64,000 bases of DNA from Chromatiaceae bacterium. GTDB taxonomy: Bacteria; Pseudomonadota; Gammaproteobacteria; Chromatiales; Chromatiaceae. This document shows, piece by piece, positions 1-9,651 of this stretch. How positions within the stretch are numbered: the first letter of the stretch is position 1; every line of letters starts with the position of its first letter. The notes below the pieces were generated by a model. It worked only from the letters and a program-made list of their open reading frames with translations, searched no databases and was not told the origin of the DNA. Location of the stretch: NCBI GenBank assembly GCA_022340805.1, contig JAJDNF010000056.1, forward strand, positions 1 through 64,000, written 5' to 3'. The position numbers and the translations under genes were made by a program.

Positions 1-441
1 CTCGATCTGAAGACCTATCTGCCCGGCGACATCCTGACCAAGGTCGACCGTGCCAGCATGGCGCACTCGATCGAGGTCCGGGTCCCGCTGCTCGACCATC
101 AACTGGTCGAGTGGATCTCGGCTTTACCCATATCGCTCAAGCGCCACGACAGCGTCGGGAAGTATCTGCTCAAGAAGGCCATGGAGTCGCGCCTGCCGCA
201 CGATATTCTGTACCGGCCGAAGAAGGGCTTCGCGGTCCCGCTCGCCGAATGGTTTCGCGGACCGTTGCGCGAACGCCTGCACCGTGCCCTGTCCAGCGAG
301 GCATTGCGGGCTGCGGACGTGTTTGACGGCCGCCAGCTGAAGCGCCTGTTCGACGAACACGACCGCGGCCGTCGAGACTGGAGTACGCCGCTATGGTCGG
401 TGTTGATGTTCGAGGCCTTCCTGCAGGCGGAAGCGGCGTGA
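1..441 (+). CDS. asparagine synthase-like amidotransferase, C-terminal part (5' end outside window)
   Basis: The reading frame is open from base 1, so the N-terminal glutaminase domain and most of the synthetase domain lie upstream of the window; 146 residues remain. The visible part has the end of the AsnB synthetase fold: the [19 protein letters not shown] stretch, then PLLDH and the basic [19 protein letters not shown] segment, typical of AsnB-like enzymes in polysaccharide loci, including those called exosortase (XrtA)-associated amidotransferase. These enzymes move an amide group from glutamine to a carboxylate or sugar acceptor. The fragment ends six bases before the convergent maf gene. 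Family assignment is firm; the polysaccharide or exosortase link is inferred from sequence flavour only. Confidence 0.8.
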   Translation, partial: LDLKTYLPGDILTKVDRASMAHSIEVRVPLLDHQLVEWISALPISLKRHDSVGKYLLKKAMESRLPHDILYRPKKGFAVPLAEWFRGPLRERLHRALSSEALRAADVFDGRQLKRLFDEHDRGRRDWSTPLWSVLMFEAFLQAEAA

Positions 442-447
442 TTCGCC

Positions 448-1026
448 TCAGGGGAGCACGATCCCTTCGCGGCCGAGCATCTCGACCAGCAGGATAAGTG
501 GCAACCCGATCAGGGTGTTCGGGTCGCGCCCGTCCAGTGCCGAGAACAGCGTGATTCCGTAACCTTCGGATTTGAAGCTGCCTGCGCATTGGAACGGTTG
601 CTCGCGATCGATGTAGCGTTCGATCTGGGTGCGTGTGAGGTTGCGGAAGTGCACCCTGAATGGCTCGACATCTACCTGCACCTGTCCGCTGGCACTGTTG
701 TGAAGGCACAGGCCGGTGTAAAAAGTGACCGTTTTGCCGGCAGCGGCGATCAGCTGGGCCACGGCGTTGGCCCGGTTGCCCGGTTTGCCGAGGACCTCTT
801 CGTCGACGCAGGCGACCTGATCTGATCCGATAATCAGGGCATCGGCGTGGCGTCCCCCGACATCACGCGCCTTGGCCTCGGCAAGCCGCAGGACCAGTGC
901 CTGAGGCGACTCGCCCGGGAACCGGGTTTCGTCGGTGGCCGGCGCGTCACATAAGAACGGTATTCCTAGTTTTTCCAGTATTGCGCGGCGAAACGGCGAG
1001 GTCGAGCCCAAAACCAGTGGCTGCAT
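448..1026 (-). CDS. maf: Maf family nucleoside triphosphate pyrophosphatase (YceF type)
   Basis: Full-length 192-residue Maf protein, a cytoplasmic house-cleaning pyrophosphatase that hydrolyses modified nucleoside triphosphates. The N-terminus shows the Maf signature [19 protein letters not shown], followed by DETRFPGE and the catalytic-region motif LIIGSDQVA. The GSDQ form is typical of the YceF branch (7-methyl-GTP pyrophosphatase), as opposed to the dTTP/UTP YhdE branch. In pseudomonads and enterics this gene lies next to yceD; here oadGAB has come between the two. It converges with the amidotransferase fragment. Start ATG at 1026 gives the canonical N-terminus. Family is certain; substrate preference is inferred from the subfamily motif. 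Confidence 0.92.
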   Translation of the reverse strand: MQPLVLGSTSPFRRAILEKLGIPFLCDAPATDETRFPGESPQALVLRLAEAKARDVGGRHADALIIGSDQVACVDEEVLGKPGNRANAVAQLIAAAGKTVTFYTGLCLHNSASGQVQVDVEPFRVHFRNLTRTQIERYIDREQPFQCAGSFKSEGYGITLFSALDGRDPNTLIGLPLILLVEMLGREGIVLP

Positions 1027-1242
1027 GGTCGCTCCGGGATGGATCTGTCAGGGCCGGGCAGTCTACCAGAGGGTCTTGATTCGCCGACTTTTATGGATGG
1101 CAATTAATTCTCTCAATACCAGCCGGAAGGGTTCTTCTATTAGAATAACGCGGTCGTCGTGCGGCCATCCGCTGCTCTACGCAATAATGACGCGGAAAAA
1201 CCACAAAAAGCCGGCGTCACTCGGGATATGGGAGGATGAAGC

Positions 1243-1488
1243 ATGATGACGAATCTGCTGGTTCAGGGCGTCGAGCTGATGCTGCTGGGTATGGGCATCG
1301 TGTTTAGCTTTCTGGCTATCCTGGTATTTACCCTGCGCGGCATGTCATGGTTGGCTGACCGGCTGGACACGGCGCCGGTGTCCCAGCCGTCCACTGCCAC
1401 GGCCCCGATAGATGTCTCCGACAGCCGCGAACTGGTTGCGGTAATTGCCGCCGCCGTGGCGCGTTACCGCGCCTCGCGCAGCGGCTGA
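1243..1488 (+). CDS. oadG: oxaloacetate decarboxylase gamma chain
   Basis: An 81-residue single-pass membrane protein with one hydrophobic helix at about residues 9-32 ([18 protein letters not shown]) and a short cytoplasmic tail ending in a YRASRSG-like basic segment. This is the OadG/MMDG pattern; OadG anchors the complex and bridges the alpha chain to the membrane beta chain. A strong ribosome binding site GGAGG at 1231-1235 sits 7 bases before the ATG. It is the first gene of oadG-oadA-oadB, with 34 bases to oadA. The preceding 216 bases hold no gene. Assignment rests mainly on size, topology and the firm identity of the two following genes. Confidence 0.88.
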   Translation: MMTNLLVQGVELMLLGMGIVFSFLAILVFTLRGMSWLADRLDTAPVSQPSTATAPIDVSDSRELVAVIAAAVARYRASRSG

Positions 1489-1522
1489 GCCGACCAAACT
1501 CCATTCAGGACCAGGACGTTTC

Positions 1523-3319
1523 ATGACCACCGATAAACTTGCCATTACTGACGTCGTCCTGCGCGATGCACACCAGTCGCTGTTTGCCACCCGGCTGCGC
1601 CTGGCTGACATGCTGCCGATTGCCGGCAAGCTCGACCAGGTTGGCTTCTGGTCGCTCGAGACCTGGGGAGGCGCGACCTTCGATGCCTGTATCCGCTATC
1701 TGGGTGAGGATCCCTGGGAGCGGCTGCGCGCACTGAAAAAGGCCATGCCCAACACGCCGATGCAGATGCTGTTCCGTGCGCAGAACATCCTCGGCTATCG
1801 GCACTATGCAGATGACGTGGTCGAGCGTTTTGTCGAACGGGCGGCCGACAACGGTATGGACGTGTTCCGCATCTTCGATGCGATGAACGACCTGCGCAAT
1901 TTCGAGACCGCGGTCAGGGCGGCCATCAAGGCCGGCAAGCATGCCCAGGGTGCAATGTCCTACACGGTCAGCCCGGTGCACAGCCTGCAGTACTGGCTGG
2001 ATATGGCGAAAGGGCTCGAAGATCTGGGATGCCATTCCATCTGCATCAAGGATATGGCGGGCCTGCTTACCCCGTACACCTGTTTCGAACTGGTCTCGAG
2101 ACTGAAGGAGACGGTGGCAGTGCCGATCGCGATGCAGTCGCATGCGACCACGGGGATGAGCACCACCACGAATATCAAGGCGGCCGAGGCCGGCATCGAC
2201 ATGGTCGACACCGCGATCTCATCGATGTCGATGACCTACGGCCACTCGGCGACGGAGTCGGTGGTCGCCATCCTGCAGGGGACGGCGCGCGACACCGGCC
2301 TGGATCTCAATCTGCTGGAGGAGATCGCCGCGTATTTTCGCGAGGTGCGCAAGAAATACGCCAAGTTCGAAGGATCGCTGCGCGGCGTCGATTCGCGCAT
2401 CCTGGTGGCACAGGTGCCGGGGGGCATGCTGACCAACATGGAGAATCAGCTGCGTGAGCAGGGTGCGGCCGACCGCATGGACGAGGTGCTAAAGGAGATC
2501 CCGCGCGTCCGCAAGGATCTGGGGTACATCGCGCTGGTAACCCCGACCTCGCAAATTGTTGGGACCCAGGCCGTTTTGAACGTGCTCGCCGGCGAACGCT
2601 ACAAGAACATCACCAAGGAGACCGCCGGTGTTCTCAAGGGGGAGTACGGTGCGACGCCAGCGCCGGTAGACGTCGAATTGCAGCAACGCGTGCTTGCCGA
2701 CGGCGAGGCCGCCATCACCTGTCGGCCGGCCGATCTGATCGCACCCGAGATCGACAAGCTCACCGACGAGTTCCGGGGCCTGGCGGACGAGCGCGGCATC
2801 CGCGTGGCGATCGATGAGATCGATGATGTCCTGACCTATGCGCTGTTCCCGCAGATCGGCCTGAAGTTTCTCGAGAATCGCGACAACCCCGACGCCTTCG
2901 AACCGGTGCCGGGCAGCGAGCCTGCCGGCGTCCCGGCGCCGGCAATCCCGGCGACGGCACCGGCAGGCAATGCGGCGGAGGCCTTCGAGGTCACCGTGGA
3001 CGGTCGAAGCTACCATGTGGTGGTTGCGCCGGGCGGCGAAGTGACGCATCTGCAGCCCGCGGCCGCGGCCGTAGGCGCCCCGGCAGCGCCCGCGCCCAGC
3101 GCTGCGGCGACCAATGTCCCGGCGCCGCTGGCCGGCAACATAGTCAAGGTCAATGTGGCGGTCGGCCAGACCATCAAAGCGGGTGACGTGATCATGATTC
3201 TCGAGGCGATGAAAATGGAAACCGAAGTCCGTTCACCGGCATCGGGCAACGTCCAGGCGGTCCTGGTCAAGCAGGGCGATGCGGTCCAGGTCGGCGATCT
3301 CCTGCTCACCCTGGGCTGA
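1523..3319 (+). CDS. oadA: oxaloacetate decarboxylase alpha chain (biotin-dependent carboxyltransferase)
   Basis: A 598-residue protein with the OadA layout: an N-terminal carboxyltransferase TIM barrel ([15 protein letters not shown] near residue 10, ETWGGATFD, and a metal-site region around [10 protein letters not shown]), a PYC/OADA conserved domain around residues 290-470, an Ala/Pro-rich flexible linker, and a C-terminal biotinyl domain with EAMKMETEV, where Lys564 is the biotinylation site. It transfers CO2 from oxaloacetate to biotin at the cytoplasmic face; the beta chain then decarboxylates carboxybiotin and pumps Na+. An in-frame start at 1445 would overlap oadG; the ATG at 1523 gives the canonical N-terminus and is used here. 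oadB follows after 9 bases. Confidence 0.96.
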   Translation: MTTDKLAITDVVLRDAHQSLFATRLRLADMLPIAGKLDQVGFWSLETWGGATFDACIRYLGEDPWERLRALKKAMPNTPMQMLFRAQNILGYRHYADDVVERFVERAADNGMDVFRIFDAMNDLRNFETAVRAAIKAGKHAQGAMSYTVSPVHSLQYWLDMAKGLEDLGCHSICIKDMAGLLTPYTCFELVSRLKETVAVPIAMQSHATTGMSTTTNIKAAEAGIDMVDTAISSMSMTYGHSATESVVAILQGTARDTGLDLNLLEEIAAYFREVRKKYAKFEGSLRGVDSRILVAQVPGGMLTNMENQLREQGAADRMDEVLKEIPRVRKDLGYIALVTPTSQIVGTQAVLNVLAGERYKNITKETAGVLKGEYGATPAPVDVELQQRVLADGEAAITCRPADLIAPEIDKLTDEFRGLADERGIRVAIDEIDDVLTYALFPQIGLKFLENRDNPDAFEPVPGSEPAGVPAPAIPATAPAGNAAEAFEVTVDGRSYHVVVAPGGEVTHLQPAAAAVGAPAAPAPSAAATNVPAPLAGNIVKVNVAVGQTIKAGDVIMILEAMKMETEVRSPASGNVQAVLVKQGDAVQVGDLLLTLG

Positions 3320-3328
3320 GGTGCCGTG

Positions 3329-4624
3329 ATGGAACATGGTTTCGAGGCCCTGTGGAGTTCCATGGGGATAGCCAACCTGGCCTGGGGCCAGGTCCTGATG
3401 ATCATGGTCGGCGGTCTGCTGATCTTTCTGGCGATTCGCAAGGGTTTCGAGCCGCTGCTGCTGCTGCCGATCGGTTTCGGCTGCGTATTGGCCAACGTTC
3501 CGGTGGCCGGGCTCGCCGAGAACTCGGTTGGTCAATTGCTGCTTGCCGGCAAGCCAGATCATCTTGCCGCGCTTGCCCAGCTGCTCGGCGTGCCGGTTGC
3601 GGAGGTCGGGGATGTGGCCAGGCATGCCACTGGGGCGGCGCTCAGCTCTGCAAAGATGCTGGCCAGCAACCTGGGATACGACCCAGGTATGCTTTACGAG
3701 TTCTACGCTGTGGCGATCAGTTCGGGCGTCGCGCCGCTGTTGATCTTCATGGGGGTCGGGGCCTTGACCGACTTCAGCGCGCTTATTGCCAAGCCCTCCA
3801 CGCTACTTTTGGGGGCGGCGGCCCAGTTCGGGATTTTTCTCACCCTGATCGGCGCGCTGGCACTGAATGCGTTCCCGGGGTTCGATTTCACGCTGGCAGA
3901 CGCATCGGCGATTGCGATCATCGGTGGCGCGGACGGACCTACGGCGATCTTCCTGGCCTCGAAGCTGGCCCCGGACCTGCTTGGTGCGATCGCCGTCGCG
4001 GCCTATTCCTATATGGCACTGGTGCCGATCATCCAGCCGCCGATCATGCGGGCGCTGACCACCGAGGTGGAGCGGCAGGTGGTGATGTCGCAGCTGCGTC
4101 CGGTGAGCAAGCTGGAGAAGGTGCTGTTCCCGTTGACAGTGCTGTTGTTGTGCCTGCTGTTTTTGCCGTCCGCGGCTCCACTGATCGGCATGCTTACCTT
4201 CGGCAATCTGTTGCGCGAGTCGGGCGTGGTGGACCGCCTCAGCAAGTCTGCACAGAACGAGATCATCAACGCCGTAACCATCATCCTCGGCCTGTCCGTG
4301 GGCTCCAAGCTGCAGGCCGACAAGTTTCTCAGCGTGGAAACACTCGGCATCCTGTCGCTTGGCGCATTCGCGTTCTGCGTAGGGACTGCGGCCGGCGTAA
4401 TCATGGGCAAGGTCATGTACCGTGTTTCGGGCGGCAAGGTGAACCCACTGATTGGCGCGGCCGGCGTGTCCGCGGTCCCGATGGCAGCGCGCGTGGTAAA
4501 CAAGGTTGGCCTGGAGAGCAATCACCATAATTTCCTGCTGATGCATGCGATGGGGCCGAATGTGGCCGGGGTAATCGGCTCCGCTGTGGCGGCCGGCGTA
4601 CTGCTCGCCGTGGTCGGCGGTTGA
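3329..4624 (+). CDS. oadB: oxaloacetate decarboxylase beta chain, Na+ pump
   Basis: A 431-residue polytopic membrane protein, the Na+-translocating beta subunit that decarboxylates carboxybiotin. The family signature with the functional aspartate is visible as [17 protein letters not shown] in the middle of the protein. Later come [18 protein letters not shown] and the C-terminal [20 protein letters not shown], both typical of OadB/MmdB/GcdB. GTG at 3326 directly precedes ATG at 3329; the GAGGTG at 3318-3323 is better spaced for the ATG. The same subunit serves methylmalonyl-CoA and glutaconyl-CoA decarboxylases, but the alpha chain next door is OadA-like. No clear terminator follows. Confidence 0.96.
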   Translation: MEHGFEALWSSMGIANLAWGQVLMIMVGGLLIFLAIRKGFEPLLLLPIGFGCVLANVPVAGLAENSVGQLLLAGKPDHLAALAQLLGVPVAEVGDVARHATGAALSSAKMLASNLGYDPGMLYEFYAVAISSGVAPLLIFMGVGALTDFSALIAKPSTLLLGAAAQFGIFLTLIGALALNAFPGFDFTLADASAIAIIGGADGPTAIFLASKLAPDLLGAIAVAAYSYMALVPIIQPPIMRALTTEVERQVVMSQLRPVSKLEKVLFPLTVLLLCLLFLPSAAPLIGMLTFGNLLRESGVVDRLSKSAQNEIINAVTIILGLSVGSKLQADKFLSVETLGILSLGAFAFCVGTAAGVIMGKVMYRVSGGKVNPLIGAAGVSAVPMAARVVNKVGLESNHHNFLLMHAMGPNVAGVIGSAVAAGVLLAVVGG

Positions 4625-4664
4625 ACGCTGCCCCACTAAGCGCCCGTATTCCATAAGTTTTTTC

Positions 4665-4693
4665 TTGCTTGGCCGGGCGGTTTTTCTTACAAT
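4665..4693 (+). promoter_or_regulatory. probable sigma-70 promoter of the yceD-rpmF-plsX-fab operon
   Basis: TTGCTT (4665-4670) and TACAAT (4688-4693) are separated by exactly 17 bases. The -10 box ends only 9 bases before the yceD ATG, so the predicted transcript would start almost at the initiation codon. Read from sequence only. Confidence 0.6.
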
Positions 4694-4702
4694 TCCGCGC
4701 TT

Positions 4703-5245
4703 ATGTTGTCGCTCCTGCCCGACTATGCCGATCCGCTGCGGCTGTGCTCGCTCGGAAAGGCCTATGAGGGTGCGATCCCGCTGGCAGATCTGCATCGCTT
4801 GGCGCCGCTCTTGACTTCCACGGAAGGCGAAGCGGCGTTCGTATTGGCGTTCGGCAAGGACGCCGAATTCGGGCCGACGGTGCGGGTCAGGGTACGCGCA
4901 AGTCTGGCGCTGGTGTGCCAGCGTTGCCTGGGAGCCATGCTGCAGGAAGTGGATTCCGAATCGCGCCTGGTGGTGGTCTCCGGTCCCGATGAGGCCGAGC
5001 AGTTGCCGGATGACGTGGACCCGCTGCTGGTCGAAAACGCTAGACTGGAATTGCGTTCGCTGATCGAAGACGAGTTGATCCTGGCGATACCGCCGGCACC
5101 GAGGCATAGGCCGGAGGATTGCTCGGTGAAGTTGGGTGATGTAAATGCCGGTCACGAACCCGAGCCGCCCGTCGAGGATGACGGCCGGCGGCGTCCGTTT
5201 GCTGCCCTGGCGGATTGGAAGAGCGACACAGAGAATCAAGATTGA
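4703..5245 (+). CDS. yceD: YceD family protein (DUF177), 23S rRNA accumulation protein
   Basis: A 180-residue cytoplasmic protein of the YceD/DUF177 family, which precedes rpmF in most proteobacteria and affects 23S rRNA or large-subunit accumulation. The hallmark CQRC pair is present (LVCQRCLGAM near residue 75), followed by the acidic ELRSLIEDELILAIP segment and the C-terminal proline/acidic tail PFAALADWK. The N-terminus aligns by eye with the family from residue 3 on, so ATG 4703 is the likely start even though there is almost no room for a leader behind the promoter at 4665-4693. rpmF starts 21 bases after its stop. Exact biochemical role in this organism is unknown. Confidence 0.92.
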   Translation: MLSLLPDYADPLRLCSLGKAYEGAIPLADLHRLAPLLTSTEGEAAFVLAFGKDAEFGPTVRVRVRASLALVCQRCLGAMLQEVDSESRLVVVSGPDEAEQLPDDVDPLLVENARLELRSLIEDELILAIPPAPRHRPEDCSVKLGDVNAGHEPEPPVEDDGRRRPFAALADWKSDTENQD

Positions 5246-5266
5246 ATTGTCTTCAAGGAGACGAAA

Positions 5267-5437
5267 ATGGCCGTCCAGCAGAACCGAAAAACCCCTTCCA
5301 AGCGTGGCATGCGCCGCTCGCATGACGCACTCAAGCCGGAATCCCTGTCGATCGATCCGACCTCGGGCGAGACGCATCTGCGTCACAACGTCAGTCCGGA
5401 TGGTTTCTACCGCGGTCGCAAAGTCGTCGACAAGTAA
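5267..5437 (+). CDS. rpmF: 50S ribosomal protein L32
   Basis: A 56-residue basic protein beginning [20 protein letters not shown], the L32 N-terminal signature, with the family's [19 protein letters not shown] segment and a C-terminal KVVDK. It is a structural protein of the large ribosomal subunit. A good ribosome binding site (AAGGAG, 5255-5260) lies 6 bases before the ATG. The position between yceD and plsX is the classical one and couples ribosome and membrane-lipid synthesis in one transcript. It has no cysteines, so it is the zinc-free form of L32. Confidence 0.97.
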   Translation: MAVQQNRKTPSKRGMRRSHDALKPESLSIDPTSGETHLRHNVSPDGFYRGRKVVDK

Positions 5438-5491
5438 GTCCGGGCACGCCCTCGGCGGCCGGGTTATTGTGTTAGACAAGCGACCATATTC

Positions 5492-6517
5492 GTGAGTCAG
5501 TCGATCACGATTGCGCTCGATGCAATGGGTGGCGACCACGGCCCGCGCGTGGTCGTGCCTGCTGCATTGGGATTTCTCAAACGGGACCAGGGCTGCCGCC
5601 TGATCCTGGTGGGACGCGAAGAGGCAATACGCCCGCATCTTCCGAATGGAGAGCTGCCAGGCCGCTTGAGCGTCCAGAACGCGACGCAGGAAGTAGGCAT
5701 GGACGAGTTGCCCTCGCGCGCGCTGCGTGGCAAAAAAGACTCGTCGATGCGGGTCGCGATCGACCTGGTCAAGCAGGGCAAGGCGGACGCCTGCGTGAGC
5801 GCCGGCAATACAGGGGCGCTGATGGCGACCGCGCGCTTCGTGCTCAAGACCCTGCCACATGTCGACAGGCCGGCGATCATCACCTCGCTGCCAGCGATCA
5901 ACGGGCGGACTTGGGTGCTGGACCTGGGGGCGAACGTCGACTGCGAGGCCGAACATCTCTACCAGTTTGCGGTGATGGGGTCGGAATTGGTCTCGGCTGT
6001 GGAGGGTATCGACCGGCCGACGGTCGGCCTGCTGAACATCGGTCAGGAAGAGATCAAAGGCAACGAGCAGGTCAAAGAGGCGCACGAGCTTCTGAGTCGC
6101 AGCGACCTCAACTACATCGGTTATGTCGAGGGTGACGACATCTACCTTCGGGAAAATCTCGATGTCGTCGTCACTGACGGATTCGTCGGCAATGTCGCGC
6201 TGAAGAACACCGAAGGCGTGGCCAAAATGATTCGCCATTTCATGGCCGTGGAATTCAAACGCAATATCTTCACGAAGCTGTCGGCGCTGGTGGCCATGCC
6301 GGTGTTGAAGGCGCTGCGCCGCCGCATCGACCCGCGCCGCTACAACGGCGCCAGCCTGCTGGGTCTGCGAGGCATCGTCGTGAAGAGCCACGGTGGCGCG
6401 GATAAGCTCGCCTTCGAGAACGCCATCGCCATTGCCAAAAAAGAGGTGACTGCCGATATTGCAGAACGAATCGAGAAGCAGGTGACTCAGCAACTGAACG
6501 TGTCGGCAAGCGCATGA
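5492..6517 (+). CDS. plsX: phosphate acyltransferase PlsX
   Basis: A 341-residue soluble enzyme that makes acyl-phosphate from acyl-ACP for glycerolipid synthesis (with PlsY). Family signatures are clear: [20 protein letters not shown] at the N-terminus, [12 protein letters not shown] in the middle, [19 protein letters not shown], and the C-terminal [18 protein letters not shown]. The start is a GTG at 5492; no in-frame ATG gives the conserved beginning. The stop overlaps the fabH start by four bases (ATGA), showing translational coupling into the fatty-acid genes. Confidence 0.96.
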   Translation: MSQSITIALDAMGGDHGPRVVVPAALGFLKRDQGCRLILVGREEAIRPHLPNGELPGRLSVQNATQEVGMDELPSRALRGKKDSSMRVAIDLVKQGKADACVSAGNTGALMATARFVLKTLPHVDRPAIITSLPAINGRTWVLDLGANVDCEAEHLYQFAVMGSELVSAVEGIDRPTVGLLNIGQEEIKGNEQVKEAHELLSRSDLNYIGYVEGDDIYLRENLDVVVTDGFVGNVALKNTEGVAKMIRHFMAVEFKRNIFTKLSALVAMPVLKALRRRIDPRRYNGASLLGLRGIVVKSHGGADKLAFENAIAIAKKEVTADIAERIEKQVTQQLNVSASA

Positions 6518-7491
6518 CCATCTATGCGCGCATCACCGGTACCGGCAGTTACCTACCCGAAAAAGTTCTGACCAACAAAGATCTCGAGGCGATGGTCGAT
6601 ACCACCGACCAGTGGATTCGGGAGCGTACCGGAATCGTCAAGCGGCACATCGCGGTCGATGGTCAAACGACCTGCGACCTGGCCGAACAGGCTGCGCGGC
6701 GTGCGATCGAGGCAGCCGGAAAGACGCCCGACGACATCGACCTGATCGTGCTGGCGACCACCACACCTGACAAGATTTTCCCGAGTACAGCGTGCCTGGT
6801 GCAGCAGCGTCTGGATATTCATGGTTGCGCCGCGTTCGATATCCAGGCCGTGTGCACCGGTTTCATCTATGCGCTGAGTGTGGCGGAAAAATTCATCCGC
6901 ACCGGAGCCGCGCGCTGTGCCCTGGTGATCGGTGCGGAAACCTTCTCCCGTGTGATCGACTGGACCGATCGCGGCACCTGTGTATTGTTCGGCGACGGCG
7001 CCGGCGCAGTCGTGGTCGAGGCTTCGGCCGAGCAGGGCATTTTGTCGACACATCTGCACGCCGACGGTGCCTACGAAAATCTCTTGCATGTGCCAGGCGG
7101 CGTATCGCGCGGCTTCGATATCCCGGATGCTGACGGCGATCCGCACTTTACGCACATGAAGGGCAACGAGGTGTTCAAGATGGCCGTGAACACCCTCGGG
7201 CGTATCGTCGATGAGACGCTGCACGCCAACGGTCTGAAGAAGTCGGATGTTGACTGGCTGGTCCCGCACCAGGCGAATATTCGGATCATCAACGCCACGG
7301 CTCGCAAACTGAGCATGTCGATGGAAAAGGTCGTGGTGACCGTCGGTCAGCACGGCAATACCTCGGCAGCGTCCGTGCCTCTGGCGCTCGATACCGCGGT
7401 CCGCGATGGTCGGATTCAACGCGGCGAGGTGTTGCTGTTGGAGGCATTCGGTGGGGGCTTCACCTGGGGCTCCGTTCTGCTCAAATTCTGA
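6514..7491 (+). CDS. fabH: 3-oxoacyl-ACP synthase III (FabH)
   Basis: A 325-residue beta-ketoacyl-ACP synthase III that condenses acetyl-CoA with malonyl-ACP and so starts each fatty acid. The catalytic triad is readable: Cys114 in [10 protein letters not shown], His in VPHQANIRI, and Asn in [10 protein letters not shown]. The N-terminus [13 protein letters not shown] is typical. It overlaps plsX by 4 bases and is followed by fabD after 11 bases. Its presence here matches the enteric order; pseudomonads lack fabH at this position. Confidence 0.97.
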   Translation: MTIYARITGTGSYLPEKVLTNKDLEAMVDTTDQWIRERTGIVKRHIAVDGQTTCDLAEQAARRAIEAAGKTPDDIDLIVLATTTPDKIFPSTACLVQQRLDIHGCAAFDIQAVCTGFIYALSVAEKFIRTGAARCALVIGAETFSRVIDWTDRGTCVLFGDGAGAVVVEASAEQGILSTHLHADGAYENLLHVPGGVSRGFDIPDADGDPHFTHMKGNEVFKMAVNTLGRIVDETLHANGLKKSDVDWLVPHQANIRIINATARKLSMSMEKVVVTVGQHGNTSAASVPLALDTAVRDGRIQRGEVLLLEAFGGGFTWGSVLLKF

Positions 7492-7502
7492 TCGGGTTAT
7501 GC

Positions 7503-8444
7503 ATGAGCAAGAAAATCGCTATCACCTTTCCGGGCCAGGGATCGCAATCGGTTGGCATGCTTGCCGATCTGGCGGCGACGCACCGGGTCGTTCGTCAGAC
7601 CTTCACCGAGGGTTCGGATGCGCTGGGCATCGACCTTTGGCAATTGAGTCAGGAAGGGCCCAAAGAAAAGCTCAACGAGACCCAGAATACGCAGCCCGCA
7701 TTGCTTTGCGCCGGGATGGCCGTGATGCGGGTGCTCCAGGAAAGCCTTGGGCAGTCACCGATCGTGATGGCCGGGCACAGTCTGGGTGAGTACACAGCAC
7801 TGGTCGCGGCGGGCGTGCTGGATCTGGCCGACGCGGTGCGTCTCGTGGCGATGCGTGGCCGTTTCATGCAGGAGGCCGTGCCGGCCGGGACCGGGGCCAT
7901 GGCCGCGATCCTCGGCCTGGAAGACGAGCAGGTGCGCGCGCTCTGTGCCGATGCTGCCCAGGGACAGGTTGCAGAAGCGGTCAACTTCAATTCGCCAGGA
8001 CAGGTGGTGGTGGCCGGCAATGCCGAGGCAATAGCGCGTGTCGCCGACCTGGCCAAGGCCGCAGGAGCCAAGCGGGCACTGTTGCTGGATGTCAGCGTGC
8101 CCTCGCATTGCGCGCTGATGAGGCCTGCTGCCGAGCGCCTTGCCCAGGCAATGCAGGACATCACTTTCAACGCGCCGCGCGTTCCGGTGCTGCACAATGC
8201 CAGCGTGGACGTGGCGACTGAGCCGGCGGCGATTCGCCAGTTGCTGGTCGATCAGCTGTACAGCCCGGTGCGCTGGGTGGAGACGGTACAGGCGATTGCC
8301 GGGCGCGGCGCGGAACTCGTCATCGAGGCAGGGCCGGGAAAGGTCCTGATCGGGCTGATCAAACGCATCGACAAATCGCTCGAAGCACTGCCGGTGTTCG
8401 ATCCGGCGACCCTGGATAATGTTAGGGAGGCACTCAATGCTTGA
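7503..8444 (+). CDS. fabD: malonyl-CoA:ACP transacylase
   Basis: A 313-residue acyltransferase that moves malonyl from CoA to ACP. The N-terminal TFPGQGSQSVGML, the nucleophile Ser93 in GHSLGEYTAL, and the histidine in SVPSHCALM are all present, as is the QTQ-like substrate motif near residue 62 (NTQPALLCAG). Length matches the family (about 310). Its stop lies 8 bases inside fabG, again indicating coupled translation. Confidence 0.97.
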   Translation: MSKKIAITFPGQGSQSVGMLADLAATHRVVRQTFTEGSDALGIDLWQLSQEGPKEKLNETQNTQPALLCAGMAVMRVLQESLGQSPIVMAGHSLGEYTALVAAGVLDLADAVRLVAMRGRFMQEAVPAGTGAMAAILGLEDEQVRALCADAAQGQVAEAVNFNSPGQVVVAGNAEAIARVADLAKAAGAKRALLLDVSVPSHCALMRPAAERLAQAMQDITFNAPRVPVLHNASVDVATEPAAIRQLLVDQLYSPVRWVETVQAIAGRGAELVIEAGPGKVLIGLIKRIDKSLEALPVFDPATLDNVREALNA

Positions 8445-9177
8445 GGGAAAGATTGCGCTGGTCAGCGGTGCCAGCCGGGGTATCGGCAGGGCAATAGCCG
8501 ACGCACTCGCGGCGCAGGGCGCAACCGTGGTCGGAACCGCTACCACCCAGTCTGGCGCCGACACCATCTCCGAGCGGTTCGCCGAGTCCGGGTTCAGGGG
8601 GCAGGGCATGTGCCTGGATGTCGGTGACGAGGCCTCGGTCGATGCGGTGGTCAAGGAGATCGCGGATAAATATGGGGCGATAGCCATCCTGGTAAACAAC
8701 GCGGGCATCACCAGGGACAATCTGCTGATGCGCATGAAAACCGAGGAATGGGACAGTGTGCTGAATACGAACCTTACATCGATCTATCGGCTGTCCAAGG
8801 CCTGCCTGCGGGCGATGATGAAGGCCAAGACCGGCCGCATCATCAACATCGCCTCGGTGGTCGGTGCGAGCGGCAATGCCGGGCAGACCAACTATTCGGC
8901 CGCCAAGGCAGGCATGTTCGGCTTCACCAAGTCACTGGCACAGGAAGTCGGATCGCGGGGCATCACGGTGAATGCAGTGGCACCCGGTTTCATCGATACG
9001 GACATGACGCGCGAACTGCCGGAAACACAGCGTGATGCGCTTCTAAAGAGCATTCCGCTCGGCCGCCTGGGCCGCCCGGAGGAGATCGCTTCGGTAGTGG
9101 CTTTTCTGGCTTCAGATGCCGCGGCCTACGTTACAGGCGAAACCATTCATGTAAACGGCGGGATGTACATGGCCTGA
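8437..9177 (+). CDS. fabG: 3-oxoacyl-ACP reductase
   Basis: A 246-residue short-chain dehydrogenase that reduces 3-oxoacyl-ACP with NADPH. The cofactor motif GASRGIG (residues 11-17), the NNAG motif at about 87-90, and the catalytic Ser140, Tyr153 and Lys157 are all in place; the C-terminus VTGETIHVNGGMYMA is the standard FabG ending. An upstream in-frame ATG at 8419 exists, but the ATG at 8437 gives the canonical start and has TAGGGAGG at 8423-8430 ahead of it. It overlaps fabD by 8 bases. Confidence 0.97.
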   Translation: MLEGKIALVSGASRGIGRAIADALAAQGATVVGTATTQSGADTISERFAESGFRGQGMCLDVGDEASVDAVVKEIADKYGAIAILVNNAGITRDNLLMRMKTEEWDSVLNTNLTSIYRLSKACLRAMMKAKTGRIINIASVVGASGNAGQTNYSAAKAGMFGFTKSLAQEVGSRGITVNAVAPGFIDTDMTRELPETQRDALLKSIPLGRLGRPEEIASVVAFLASDAAAYVTGETIHVNGGMYMA

Positions 9178-9238
9178 GAACAACCGGATTCTGCATTAAT
9201 TGCTGTTTAACTGAATACTGAAATTGTGCCTAAGTGCT

Positions 9239-9266
9239 TTGAAGCCCAGGGCAAACTGAATACAAT
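9239..9266 (+). promoter_or_regulatory. candidate sigma-70 promoter for acpP
   Basis: TTGAAG (9239-9244) and TACAAT (9261-9266) are spaced by 16 bases in the 143-base gap between fabG and acpP. A separate acpP promoter inside the fab operon is expected, because acyl carrier protein is needed in much larger amounts than the enzymes. Predicted leader is about 47 bases, with GGAGGAA before the ATG. Confidence 0.5.
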
Positions 9267-9320
9267 ACCGCGTCACCGCGTGGCGCCTTAAGATCACGTA
9301 TTTCTGGAGGAATTGACAGA

Positions 9321-9554
9321 ATGAGCTCTATCGAAGAACGCGTAAAGAAGATCGTCATTGAGCAGTTGGGGGTCAAAGAAGAAGAAGTCGTACCATCTGC
9401 ATCTTTTGTCGACGATCTCGGCGCCGACTCCCTCGATACGGTCGAATTGGTTATGGCCCTGGAAGAGGAATTCGAGACTGAGATTCCTGATGAAGACGCC
9501 GAAAAGATTACCACGGTCCAGCAGGCGATTGATTACGTCACGGCACACAGCTGA
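9321..9554 (+). CDS. acpP: acyl carrier protein
   Basis: A 77-residue acidic protein, [18 protein letters not shown] at the N-terminus, with the phosphopantetheine attachment site Ser37 in [18 protein letters not shown]. It carries the growing acyl chain for fatty-acid, phospholipid and lipid A synthesis. A strong GGAGGAA ribosome binding site lies 8 bases upstream. The gap on each side (143 and 97 bases) is long for this operon, in keeping with separate promoter or processing control. No holo-ACP synthase gene (acpS) is found in the window. Confidence 0.98.
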   Translation: MSSIEERVKKIVIEQLGVKEEEVVPSASFVDDLGADSLDTVELVMALEEEFETEIPDEDAEKITTVQQAIDYVTAHS

Positions 9555-9651
9555 TATTGCAATTGCAGTTCGATTTCCGGCCGTAGGTTCCGTTTCGCGG
9601 GACCGCGGCCGTTTGATTTGATAACTAGCCTGTCGAAAGGGGTTCTCCCAG

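Noticed and set aside
3803..6493. 896-codon open frame on the reverse strand
   Set aside because: It runs antisense through oadB, yceD, rpmF and plsX, all certain genes. The translation is rich in H, R and Q, typical of a shadow frame in GC-rich DNA.
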